Below are positions 7,806 to 15,493 of a stretch of 64,000 nt of DNA, one piece after another. The DNA lies in contig NZ_JARJLM010000158.1 in the NCBI RefSeq assembly GCF_029335485.1, positions 1-64,000 on the forward strand, in the 5' to 3' direction. The DNA comes from Cupriavidus basilensis (GTDB lineage Bacteria; Pseudomonadota; Gammaproteobacteria; Burkholderiales; Burkholderiaceae). The notes beneath the pieces were generated by a model. That model worked only from the letters and a program-made list of their open reading frames with translations. It was not told the origin of the DNA and made no database searches. The position numbers and the translations under genes are program-made. Position 1 is the stretch's first letter; each line of letters opens with the position of its first letter.

Positions 7806-8621
7806 ATGCCCCGCTCCATTCCCACCCTGTGCGGCTCGATCATGGGCGAGCCTTTCACCTTCAATGTCCGCATCCACAACGCGGCTTATCGCGCGCTCGA
7901 GCTCGACTACACCTTCGTTTGCTTCGGCGTGCAGGACGTGCCGGGCGCCGTGCAGGCGATCCGCTCGCTGGGCGTGCGCGGCATGAACGTATCGATGCCG
8001 CACAAGGAGGCCGTGATCGCGCATCTGGACCGGCTCGACAACAGCGCGCGCGCCATCGGCGCGGTCAATACCATCAACAATGTCGACGGGGTGCTCACCG
8101 GCTACAACACCGACTGCACCGGCGCCGTGCGCGCGTTCGAGGAGGCGACCGCGCTTGGCGGCAAGCGTGTCGCGCTGCTCGGCGCGGGCGGCGCCGCGCG
8201 GGCCATGGCCTACGGCCTGCGCGAGGCCGGCGCGGAAGTGACGCTGTTCAACCGCACCGCGGCACGCGGACAGGCCCTGGCGGATTCACTGGGTCTGCGC
8301 TTTGGCGGCGCCCTTCCCGACTTCCGTGCGTCCGGCTTCGATATCCTTGCCAACGCCACGGCCGCCGGCTTCCGCGCGCCCGACATCAATCCGGTGGCGG
8401 GACAACTGGCATCGCATCTGCTTGTCATGGATGCGGCCTTCATCCCGGTCAGGAGCAAACTGATCCGCGACGCTGCCGCACTGGGTTGCGGCACCATCGA
8501 CGGCACCCGCATGATGCTGCACCAGGCGTGCGCGCAGGTCGAGTTCTACACCGGTTGCGCACGGGCGCCGATCGAAGCAATGGAAGCCGCGCTGCTCGAG
8601 GAGATCGCACGCCAGTCATAG
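7806..8621 (+). CDS. AroE-like (shikimate dehydrogenase family) oxidoreductase
   Basis: The 271-residue protein keeps the family motifs NVSMPHKEAVI (catalytic Lys, about residue 65), NTDCTGAVRAFEE, GAGGAARAMAYGLREAG and a C-terminal GTRMMLHQACAQ. It departs at the N-terminal substrate site: where AroE has a Ser-x-Ser motif before IHNAAF, this protein has PFTFNVRIHNAAY. That loss suggests a substrate other than shikimate. It follows kguD by 36 bp with no promoter visible, so it is probably the last gene of the operon and may act on a ketogluconate-related or cyclitol acid. Confidence 0.8.
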   Translation: MPRSIPTLCGSIMGEPFTFNVRIHNAAYRALELDYTFVCFGVQDVPGAVQAIRSLGVRGMNVSMPHKEAVIAHLDRLDNSARAIGAVNTINNVDGVLTGYNTDCTGAVRAFEEATALGGKRVALLGAGGAARAMAYGLREAGAEVTLFNRTAARGQALADSLGLRFGGALPDFRASGFDILANATAAGFRAPDINPVAGQLASHLLVMDAAFIPVRSKLIRDAAALGCGTIDGTRMMLHQACAQVEFYTGCARAPIEAMEAALLEEIARQS

Positions 8622-8672
8622 CCATGCTCCACTCCGGCGAACCTTTGCGCCCGGCGCCCGGGGCTTGATATC

Positions 8673-8691
8673 GGACGGTGATCGGCCGTCC
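8673..8691 (+). terminator. Possible terminator after the kgu-like operon
   Basis: GGACGG (8673-8678) can pair with CCGTCC (8686-8691) across a 7-base loop, followed by ATCCTTTCCC. It lies in the convergent gap between the AroE-like gene and the minus-strand YcxB-like gene. The short T-run makes it a weak intrinsic terminator at best. Confidence 0.35.
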
Positions 8692-8746
8692 ATCCTTTCC
8701 CGCGCCGGCAGACGGGCGGCCCGGACAAGGCGGCGCCAGGCCTTCG

Positions 8747-9415
8747 TCAGCCGTGCGCCCGTCCTTCGAGAACGCGTTGCACCAGAGACTGCAGCCCGGC
8801 CTGGTATGCCTCCGGATCCATCTCCGGGCTCTGCCTGGCAATCAGGTATCCCACGCCGATCCGCTTCTGGACGCGCGTCGATATCTGGTAGAACTCCCCG
8901 TTCTCGCGCAATTGCGCAATCTGGCCCCAGGCGAGCGAAATGGCCTTGCGCCCGGGTGGCTCCAGGGTCAATCCCGCCGGTGCGATATGGATCCTGTGAC
9001 ACCCTTGCAGCGCAGCCAGGCGACGCCGGTTCGAGCGATCCAGGGAGTGCTCCAGTTTGCTCGCGAGACGGTGAAACAGCATCGTGCGCCGCTTGAGCGG
9101 GCGCCCAAGCAGGGCATCGACCATGCGCCGGGCGTAACGCCGCCAAAGCAAGAAGTAGACGACGGAGACGATGGCCAGGGCAATGCCCGCTTCAATGCTG
9201 AACCGCCGCGCGGGAAGATAGAGAACCAGGCCGCTACCGAGCAATGGCAATACGAGCAACAGCAACGGCAGCCAGCGCCGCTGGCATCGCTCGATCCATG
9301 CTTCCGCCCGCTCCCGCCTTCGGTCAAAACGGGCCTGGCGGGCCTGGCGGCTCGCTTTGGCCCGTTCGGCAAAATCGTCCAACTGGCTTGCCGTGATCGT
9401 AAATCGAAGTTCCAT
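8747..9415 (-). CDS. YcxB-like two-pass membrane protein of unknown function
   Basis: The 222-residue protein starts MELRFTITASQLDDFAERA, has an Arg-rich stretch (about residues 20-48), two adjacent hydrophobic helices (WLPLLLLVLPLLGSGLVLYL and IEAGIALAIVSVVYFLLW, about residues 48-92) and a C-terminal cytoplasmic domain ending IGVGYLIARQS. The layout and the C-terminal pattern (IHIAPAGLTLEPPG, then WGQIAQLRENGEFYQIST) match the YcxB-like family, whose role is unknown. It is probably co-transcribed with the upstream membrane-protein gene 30 bp away. Confidence 0.65.
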   Translation of the reverse strand: MELRFTITASQLDDFAERAKASRQARQARFDRRRERAEAWIERCQRRWLPLLLLVLPLLGSGLVLYLPARRFSIEAGIALAIVSVVYFLLWRRYARRMVDALLGRPLKRRTMLFHRLASKLEHSLDRSNRRRLAALQGCHRIHIAPAGLTLEPPGRKAISLAWGQIAQLRENGEFYQISTRVQKRIGVGYLIARQSPEMDPEAYQAGLQSLVQRVLEGRAHG

Positions 9416-9445
9416 GCCTATGCGCCGCCATGGCGGCCCTGTATC

Positions 9446-10159
9446 TCACACCGCCGGCTTGCCCACGGAAATCGAGCGGATGCTGCGCTCGATGCGGATC
9501 AGCACGATCAACAGCACCAGCAGGATGAACGCGGAGAACAGCGCACCGATCAGGTAGATCGACTGCGCGGCCTCGACCTGCTTGCTGCTGGCTTCGCCCT
9601 CGGCCACCGCCTTTTCGCCCGAGATCCGCTCCTTCTCCGCAAGATAGGCTTTGCGGTAGTCCCCGAAGGCCTTGTTCAGCGTCTCATAGAACGTTTCGCT
9701 GTTCTTGACATGCTTTACCACATCGGCTCGCGCGAAAACCTGGTCGATGTATGCGGTCTGGGTTGCCACGAATTTATCGCCCAGGTCTTCCTCGCCCAAC
9801 GCCGCCTCGACGAAATTGTGCACTTCGGTCTTGTCAACCTCGAAGGTCGGGCCGGCCAGCGCCTTGCCATGCTTCTTGATCACGGCAAGCAGGCTGTCTG
9901 CCAGCTTCGCGTGCTCGGCCGCGTGGACGTCATTCTTGCCATCGCCCTCGGCTTCCTTTTCCTCCGGCTCGCTGCCGAGGTGGAAGGAGGCCGCGCTGAT
10001 GGCGATGTCTTCCGAAACCGCCTTGGGCTTGGCGTTGTAGTTCATCAGGGCTCGCGCGCCGAAAATAGCGGCGCAGACAAGCACGAGCGTGGCCATCGCC
10101 AGCACCAGGACCCGCAACAACTGCAGATAACCGCCTTCAACCTTATTGAGAACGCTCAT
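9446..10159 (-). CDS. Hypothetical two-helix membrane protein with periplasmic domain
   Basis: I do not recognise this 237-residue protein. It has an N-terminal transmembrane helix (VLVLAMATLVLVCAAIFGA, about residues 17-36), a charged, Lys/Glu-rich region of about 150 residues probably outside the cytoplasm, and a second helix near the C-terminus (IYLIGALFSAFILLVLLIVLI), followed by RIERSIRSISV. The topology resembles a sensor or scaffold without an enzymatic domain. An AT-rich leader precedes it with AAGGAATT as ribosome-binding site. Confidence 0.6.
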   Translation of the reverse strand: MSVLNKVEGGYLQLLRVLVLAMATLVLVCAAIFGARALMNYNAKPKAVSEDIAISAASFHLGSEPEEKEAEGDGKNDVHAAEHAKLADSLLAVIKKHGKALAGPTFEVDKTEVHNFVEAALGEEDLGDKFVATQTAYIDQVFARADVVKHVKNSETFYETLNKAFGDYRKAYLAEKERISGEKAVAEGEASSKQVEAAQSIYLIGALFSAFILLVLLIVLIRIERSIRSISVGKPAV

Positions 10160-10545
10160 TACCTAATTCCTTTCTTTATTTTCTTTATTGCTTGGTGTTG
10201 CTTGCCTATTGCCAAGCGTTAAGTGCCGATTAGCCGACCGGAAGCACTCGGGCGCACATGATACATGTGGCGCGCCATCAAATGTCAAATTTGAATCAAT
10301 GCGTTCCTTGATATCGTTTTTGCCATTTAATTGATTTTCACCTGGAATCCGGGCCGTTGATAGAGGGGCCACTCCGGACTAGACTCCCGGGACGCCCTCG
10401 TCGCGCCCTGCCAGGACCATCATCGGTACGGGAGGAGATCGGCTGGCGAAGGCTTGGACGGCCAGCCGCCCAAGACCATAAATCCGCTCGCGCTGACGGC
10501 TCAGGCCCCGTCCAGCGCGACGCCAAATGGAGACAGGAATTCCTC
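10160..10545. other. AT-rich divergent intergenic region
   Basis: This 386-bp gap separates the minus-strand membrane-protein gene from the plus-strand acyl-CoA ligase. It holds a pyrimidine-rich stretch (10165-10190), an inverted repeat CACATG-ATA-CATGTG (10255-10269) and the palindrome TCAAATTTGA (10285-10294), both candidate operators. Composition is AT-rich up to about 10350, unlike the flanks. A short reading frame here (10163-10372, minus) has no ribosome-binding site or family likeness and I do not call it. Confidence 0.5.
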
Positions 10546-12108
10546 ATGCATATCAACGACATCCTGGCGCAACCCGTCGGCAACCTCGCTGACTGTGTCC
10601 GTGCCCATGCCGCCGAGCGGCCGCACCACCTTGCCGTGGTCGACGACCAGCGCTCGGTCGGCTATGCCGAATTCGACCAACTGGCCGACCGCGTGGCGGC
10701 CTCCCTGCAGCGCGACGGCCTGCGGCCCGGCGACGCGCTGGCCGTCTGCGCCGCCGCCTCCATCGAGTATGCCGCGGTCTTTATCGGCGGCCTGCGGGCC
10801 GGCGTCGCCATCGTCCCGCTCGCCCCGTCATCCACCCCGGCAAGCCTGGCCGGCATGGTGGATGATGCGGAGGCCAGGCTGCTTTTCATTGGCCCGGACG
10901 TCTTGGCTGAGATTGCGGCGCTCAGGGACGGCATCGGAGCCCGCTTGGTCGGCCTGGCCGATGCGCCCACCGGCCTGTCGTTCGAAGCATGGCTGGCGCC
11001 CGCGGGAAGCCGGCCGGAGGTGCGCCCAGTGGACGCGGAACAGGTGTTCAACATCATCTACTCGTCCGGCACCACGGGGACGCCCAAGGGCATCGTGCAC
11101 GGCCACGCCCTGCGCTGGAACCAGATCCGGCGGGTCCACGAAATGGGCGGCTACGGGCCCGAGGCCGTCACGCTGATTTCCACGCCGCTCTATTCGAACA
11201 CCACGCTGGTCAGCTTCATTCCCACGCTGGCGCTGGGCGGCACCGCGGTGCTGATGCCGAAGTTCGATGCGCAACGCTATCTGGAACTGGCGGAACGTTA
11301 CCGCGTCAACCACAGCATGCTGGTGCCGGTGCAATACCAGCGCCTGATGGCACGCGCCGATTTTGGCAACTACGACCTGTCGGCGTTCAGGATGAAGTTC
11401 TCCACCAGCGCGCCCATGAGCGCGGCACTGAAGGCCGACGTGCTCAAGCGCTGGCCAGGCGGCCTGGTGGAGTACTACGGCATGACCGAGGGCGGCGGCA
11501 GTTGCGCTCTCGCCGCCCACGAGTTTCCGGCCAAGCTCCATACCGTCGGCCGGCCAATGGAGGGGCACGATATCCGCCTGATCGACGACCACGGCCACGA
11601 GGTGCCCATCGGCGAGATTGGCGAGGTGGTCGGGCATTCCGGCGCCATCATGGCCGGCTATCACAAGCAACCGGAAAAGACCGCCGCCGCGGAATGGCGC
11701 GACGCCAGCGGAAAGCGCTTCATCCGGACCGGCGATGTCGGCCGTTTCGACGAGGATGGATTCCTGACGCTGCTGGACCGCAAGAAGGACATGATCATCA
11801 GCGGCGGCTTCAACATCTATCCGAGCGATCTGGAGAGCATCCTCCGGCAGCATCCCGATGTGGCCGACTGCGCGGTGGTGGGCGTGCCGTCGCAGCGCTG
11901 GGGCGAAACGCCGGTGGCCTTCGTGGTTCGCCGCGAAGGGGCGCCTGCATCCGCCGGGGCTTTGATGGACTGGACCAATGAGCGGGTCGGCAAGACGCAG
12001 CGGCTCGCCGCCGTGGAACTGGCCGAGGAACTGCCCCGCAGCGCGATCGGCAAGGTGCTGAAGCGGGAACTGCGGGATGGTTTCCGGCCGGGCAGGCCGC
12101 TGGACTGA
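10546..12108 (+). CDS. Acyl-CoA ligase / AMP-dependent synthetase
   Basis: The 520-residue enzyme of the class I adenylate-forming family starts MHINDILAQPVG after AGACAGGA. It shows the P-loop YSSGTTGTPKGIVHGH (about residues 172-187), the A5 motif VEYYGMTEGGG, the A7 motif FIRTGDVGRFDEDGFLTLLDRKKD, and the A10 lysine in PRSAIGKVLKREL. It activates a carboxylic acid with ATP and CoA. The substrate cannot be read from sequence. The frame is open upstream to 10357, but that part is Arg/Pro-rich and non-homologous. It stands alone, with no beta-oxidation genes beside it. Confidence 0.88.
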   Translation: MHINDILAQPVGNLADCVRAHAAERPHHLAVVDDQRSVGYAEFDQLADRVAASLQRDGLRPGDALAVCAAASIEYAAVFIGGLRAGVAIVPLAPSSTPASLAGMVDDAEARLLFIGPDVLAEIAALRDGIGARLVGLADAPTGLSFEAWLAPAGSRPEVRPVDAEQVFNIIYSSGTTGTPKGIVHGHALRWNQIRRVHEMGGYGPEAVTLISTPLYSNTTLVSFIPTLALGGTAVLMPKFDAQRYLELAERYRVNHSMLVPVQYQRLMARADFGNYDLSAFRMKFSTSAPMSAALKADVLKRWPGGLVEYYGMTEGGGSCALAAHEFPAKLHTVGRPMEGHDIRLIDDHGHEVPIGEIGEVVGHSGAIMAGYHKQPEKTAAAEWRDASGKRFIRTGDVGRFDEDGFLTLLDRKKDMIISGGFNIYPSDLESILRQHPDVADCAVVGVPSQRWGETPVAFVVRREGAPASAGALMDWTNERVGKTQRLAAVELAEELPRSAIGKVLKRELRDGFRPGRPLD

Positions 12109-12150
12109 CACGCCCGGCACCGCCGCACCGCCCGCCGGCCATGCCGCGAT

Positions 12151-12180
12151 GCCGGCGGGCTGGCTCGCTAGCCCGCCGGC
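12151..12180. terminator. Strong GC hairpin in convergent gap
   Basis: GCCGGCGGGCT (12151-12161) pairs perfectly with AGCCCGCCGGC (12170-12180) across an 8-base loop. It sits between the stops of the acyl-CoA ligase gene and the minus-strand gene at 12191, and could end transcription on either strand. No T-tract follows on either side, so the function is uncertain. Confidence 0.5.
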
Positions 12181-12190
12181 CTTGGCCTGT

Positions 12191-13102
12191 TCAGGGCGCC
12201 ACCGGGCTGTACTCGATGCGCACGCGCGTCAGCGGATCATTGCGCTGCGGCGACACCTCGACGATGCCCTCGCCCTTGCCGCGCTTGAACCACAATACGC
12301 CACCGGCTTCGCCGCCATCGTTCCAGCGCACCTGCCGATCGCTTTGCGCCAGCTTGCGATAGTACGCCGCCACCTGGGCAACGGAATGGGGGGTCAGGAA
12401 TACCGCCTGACCGCGTTGATTGTTGTCATCGCGAGCGCGTCGCGAGTAAGGGTACAAGGGCACCTTCCCTGGCATTCCGGCCGGCACCGCGGGCGGCGCG
12501 GCGCGCTCGGCGCTGCCGGGATCGACCGTGCGGAACTCGACCTGCACGGGCCGCGGCGCGCCAGCGTCTGCCTCCGGGTCCGGGTCGCGCCGGCCCCAGG
12601 CAACCAGCGGCTCGGCCGATGCCTGCCCGACACCTGCACGCAGGAACACGGTCAGCCTGCGCTGTTCGTGAGGCAGGCACTTCTTGCCGCACTGCAGATG
12701 GGCCAGGGCCACTGCCTGCAGATTGCCCTGCGCATCGGCCAGCAGCGCGGTCCGCTCCTCGCCGGTGGACAGCGTGCGCATCGAGGCCAGCAGAACCCTG
12801 CCATCGGGCAATTGCACCACCTGGTTGCTCCTGCGCTGGCCGAGCCCGTCCCAGGCCTGGCTTGCGACCAGGTCGTCTTCCCAGAAATAGGTGCCGGTCT
12901 CCAGGCCGAAGAAGGCCAGCACTGCCTCGGTGAGCGCAGGATCGCGGTTCAGCAATTCATCGCGGTAATCGAGCGTTTCAAAGGCAATATGCGGCGCGGG
13001 CTGGCCAATCTCCCCGACGCCGGCGGCACCCGCCGTCAATGCCAGGCACAGGCTTGCGCCCAGCGCCAGCTTCAGCAGCGGGCGACGCGATTTTAATGAC
13101 AT
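12191..13102 (-). CDS. Secreted protein of unknown function
   Basis: The 303-residue protein starts MSLKSRRPLLKLALGASLCL and has a clear signal peptide ending near LTAGAAG, so it is probably periplasmic. I do not recognise a domain. It has a small Cys pair in LQCGKKCLPHEQ (middle of the protein) and a C-terminal half with AVFLTPHSVAQVAAYYRKLA and GGVLWFKRGKGEG, which could be a small binding domain. The start at 13102 places the signal peptide at the N-terminus; the frame upstream is open but lacks coding character. Confidence 0.6.
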   Translation of the reverse strand: MSLKSRRPLLKLALGASLCLALTAGAAGVGEIGQPAPHIAFETLDYRDELLNRDPALTEAVLAFFGLETGTYFWEDDLVASQAWDGLGQRRSNQVVQLPDGRVLLASMRTLSTGEERTALLADAQGNLQAVALAHLQCGKKCLPHEQRRLTVFLRAGVGQASAEPLVAWGRRDPDPEADAGAPRPVQVEFRTVDPGSAERAAPPAVPAGMPGKVPLYPYSRRARDDNNQRGQAVFLTPHSVAQVAAYYRKLAQSDRQVRWNDGGEAGGVLWFKRGKGEGIVEVSPQRNDPLTRVRIEYSPVAP

Positions 13103-13273
13103 GTTTTCCCCAGGTGGCGGCAACGGCGATGCCAACATGGCACAGCCCATTGCGCAATCGACATTGGCCAGTGATAAACCTGGCCAAAAGTGCGGCATAA
13201 TACACCACCCCGATATCCATGCAAACGCTGCCACGCTGGCGGCAGCTGTCGGCAGCTGTCGGCACCCACCCGT

Positions 13274-13984
13274 TCAATTGGCGGCAAGTACCGACACATT
13301 GGCGCTGGTGATGCGCAATGGATCGAGCCCCGCTGCGCTGGCCCTGTCCGGCGTACCAGTCAGGCCTTGAAGCGTTTCCGCCAGCGACTGCAGCAGCGAG
13401 CTTCCCGCGGAAGACGGCTCGTCCAGCCCCAGCAGCACTTCGAACGACGCGCCGGCCTGGCCCGCCGCATGCAGCCGGACATCGAGTTCAGCCAGCACGG
13501 CATACACGGCATCGGCCATCTGCAGCACGAATCCCCGTTCCAGCCCGAGCTGCCGGTATGGCGCCCGGATCCACGACTCCACCAGGGTGACGAAAACCAC
13601 GCCGGTCTCGTCCGCATTGATCTCGAATGCGCAATACCCGACCGGATCCAGTTCCCGCGCCAGAATCAAGCGGTAGAAAAGGACCTGGCCGCAGACGTCG
13701 TCGCTGTCCATGTCCATCTCGAATGCCTGGCCGGGTTCCCAGTCGTCGCTGTCGAGGACTTCGCCGCGTACCGCTTCGTCGCCGCCAGGCTGTGCCTCGA
13801 GTTGAACGCGCAGCGCCGCCAGCACCTCGTCGCGCCCGGGCGCTTCCGGCGGCTCGGTGTAGATGGCAAATCGCCCGGCCTCGCCCGCCTGCGCAAAGGC
13901 AGGGCCCATCAAGGGCCCCGGTTGCAGGGGCAGCGGTGCCTGCAGGGCATGGCGGAGGGTATCGGTATTGGTCGGCGCGGTCAT
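13274..13984 (-). CDS. Hypothetical cytoplasmic acidic protein
   Basis: This 236-residue protein (MTAPTNTDTLRHALQ) has no signal peptide or membrane helix and is rich in Asp/Glu, for example DSDDWEPGQAFEMDMDSDD. I recognise no family. It lies 171 bp upstream of, and on the same strand as, the secreted-protein gene, so the two may share a transcript. Codon use and GC content match its neighbours, which supports a real gene. Confidence 0.55.
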   Translation of the reverse strand: MTAPTNTDTLRHALQAPLPLQPGPLMGPAFAQAGEAGRFAIYTEPPEAPGRDEVLAALRVQLEAQPGGDEAVRGEVLDSDDWEPGQAFEMDMDSDDVCGQVLFYRLILARELDPVGYCAFEINADETGVVFVTLVESWIRAPYRQLGLERGFVLQMADAVYAVLAELDVRLHAAGQAGASFEVLLGLDEPSSAGSSLLQSLAETLQGLTGTPDRASAAGLDPLRITSANVSVLAAN

Positions 13985-14146
13985 GGGCTTGATGGTGAGT
14001 GAACGATTGCCGGCGAGCGAGCCGGCCGAAAAAGGTAGCGCGAGTTTGCCATAGGCCCGGCAGCGTATCCACGATTATCCGGCGTTGTCCATTTTGCGAC
14101 GAATCTTGTAGTTTCCAAGCGAGATGCATTCAGCGCCGTTGTCTAC

Positions 14147-14174
14147 GATCCTCTTTCCGACAAGAAGGAGGATC
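14147..14174 (+). promoter_or_regulatory. Hairpin sequestering a ribosome-binding site
   Basis: Bases 14147-14157 can pair with 14164-14174 in an 11-bp stem with one G-U pair and a six-base loop. The 3' arm contains AAGGAGG (14165-14171), the Shine-Dalgarno sequence eight bases before the ATG at 14180. In RNA the structure would hide the ribosome-binding site of the leader ORF and so the coupled MFS gene. The DNA palindrome could instead be a repressor site; the two readings are not exclusive. Confidence 0.6.
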
Positions 14175-14179
14175 CTGAC

Positions 14180-14233
14180 ATGTTGTTATACGCCCCCAAC
14201 CCGCGCGCCCGTCGACCGGGAGGTGCCGCATGA
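14180..14233 (+). CDS. 17-codon leader ORF coupled to the MFS gene
   Basis: ATG at 14180 opens a 17-residue frame, MLLYAPNPRARRPGGAA, behind a consensus AAGGAGG. Its TGA (14231-14233) overlaps the ATG of the MFS gene (14230-14232). The MFS gene has its own weaker GGGAGG-type site inside this ORF (14218-14223). The layout is that of a translationally coupled leader peptide. It is too short to judge by composition, so it could be only a mis-set start, but the in-frame overlap and strong site argue for translation. Confidence 0.5.
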   Translation: MLLYAPNPRARRPGGAA

Positions 14234-15402
14234 ACAAGAAACGACTCGGCCTGCTGACGGGCACGCATGCGGTCAATGACCTTTACCAGGGACTGGTACC
14301 TGCCCTGTTGCCGTTCATGGTGCTGGAGCGCGGCTATAGCTACGCCGCCGTCAGCGGCCTGATGCTGGCCGCCACGGGCCTGTCCAGCGTGGTCCAGCCG
14401 CTGTTCGGCGCCTATGCCGACCGCGCGCATCGTGGCTGGCTGGTGCCGACGGGCTTCCTGGTCGCCGCGTTCGGGGTGGTGCTGGCCGGCATGGCCGCCA
14501 CCTACCAGGCGACGTGGCTGGCCATTGCGCTCAGCGGGCTGGGCATCGCCGCCTACCATCCGCCAGCCACCGTAGCGGCACGCGCCGCCGGCGGCGCCTC
14601 GCAAAAGGCGATGAGCGTGTTCTCGGTGGGCGGCACCATCGGCGCCTCGTTCGCCCCCCTGCTGGCGGCGCTCGCCGTGGGCGGCGGTGCACTGTCGCGC
14701 AGTTACCTGCTGGGCATCCCCGCCCTGCTGATGGCCTTGCTGTGGCTGGTGGCTGCGGCGCGGCCCGCGGGCGCGCCGGGCGCCGCTGCGGCCAGGCGGG
14801 CGCGCCCGGCGCTGGCAAACAACAACTGGCGTGCTTTCAGCCTGCTGGTGGCCGTCATCGTTGGCTGGTCCATCCCCTATGTCACGGTGCTGTCGATGCT
14901 GTCGCTGCATGTGACGCGCGATCTTGGCGGCAGCGCCTTCCTGGGCGGCGCGGTACTGACCGCCTTCACCGCGGCAGGCGCCGCGGGCACCCTGCTGGGC
15001 GGCTGGCTCGGCGACCGGCTGGGCCGCATGACCGCGATCCGGACCGGCTATGTGCTGATGCTGCCCATGCTCGGCGGGCTGGTGCTGGCGCCGACCGCAC
15101 CGCTGGCGCTGGTATTCACCGTGTTGCTCGGCATGGCGATGTTCCTGCCGTTCTCGGCACAGGTCACGCTGTCGCAAGACTACCTGCCGCGCAATCCGGC
15201 CATGGCCAGTGGCATTACCTTGGGCCTGGCCCTGTCCGTGGGTGGCCTGGCGTCACCGCTGTTCGGCATGCTGTCCGATGCGCGCGGGCTCGGCTTCACG
15301 CTGGCGACAGTGCTGGGGGTGCTGTGCGTGGCAGCCTTGCTGGCCCTGCGCCTGCGTGACCGGCCCGCGCAGATCGATGAGCAGGCGCTGGCCGCCGCCT
15401 AG
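14230..15402 (+). CDS. MFS transporter, fosmidomycin-resistance (Fsr)-like
   Basis: The 390-residue membrane protein has 12 predicted helices and begins GTHAVNDLYQGLVPALLPF, the pattern seen in Fsr-type exporters, where an HxxND motif opens helix 1. It has the helix 2-3 loop FGAYADRAHRGW and the second-half equivalent GGWLGDRLGRMTAIRTG. Fsr proteins export fosmidomycin and other compounds; the natural substrate here is unknown. Expression is probably controlled by the hairpin and leader ORF directly upstream. An AraC-type regulator gene follows 91 bp downstream on the same strand. Confidence 0.82.
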   Translation: MNKKRLGLLTGTHAVNDLYQGLVPALLPFMVLERGYSYAAVSGLMLAATGLSSVVQPLFGAYADRAHRGWLVPTGFLVAAFGVVLAGMAATYQATWLAIALSGLGIAAYHPPATVAARAAGGASQKAMSVFSVGGTIGASFAPLLAALAVGGGALSRSYLLGIPALLMALLWLVAAARPAGAPGAAAARRARPALANNNWRAFSLLVAVIVGWSIPYVTVLSMLSLHVTRDLGGSAFLGGAVLTAFTAAGAAGTLLGGWLGDRLGRMTAIRTGYVLMLPMLGGLVLAPTAPLALVFTVLLGMAMFLPFSAQVTLSQDYLPRNPAMASGITLGLALSVGGLASPLFGMLSDARGLGFTLATVLGVLCVAALLALRLRDRPAQIDEQALAAA

Positions 15403-15493
15403 CCATCCTGCTTGCCCGCCGCATCCGCCATCGGCAAGCGGGATAAACTTCCCCGCTCGATAGAAAGACCGCATTGCCGGGAATGCCAGCGCC

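Noticed and set aside
8678..10222. A 514-codon plus-strand open frame
   Set aside because: It runs antisense to two membrane-protein genes with good starts and helices, and its product is low in hydrophobic order and rich in Arg/Gln/His. It is a shadow of GC-rich codon bias.
10163..10372. A 69-codon minus-strand frame upstream of the membrane-protein gene
   Set aside because: It has no ribosome-binding site and unlike composition, and it ends just before the next start. It is more likely a leader region.
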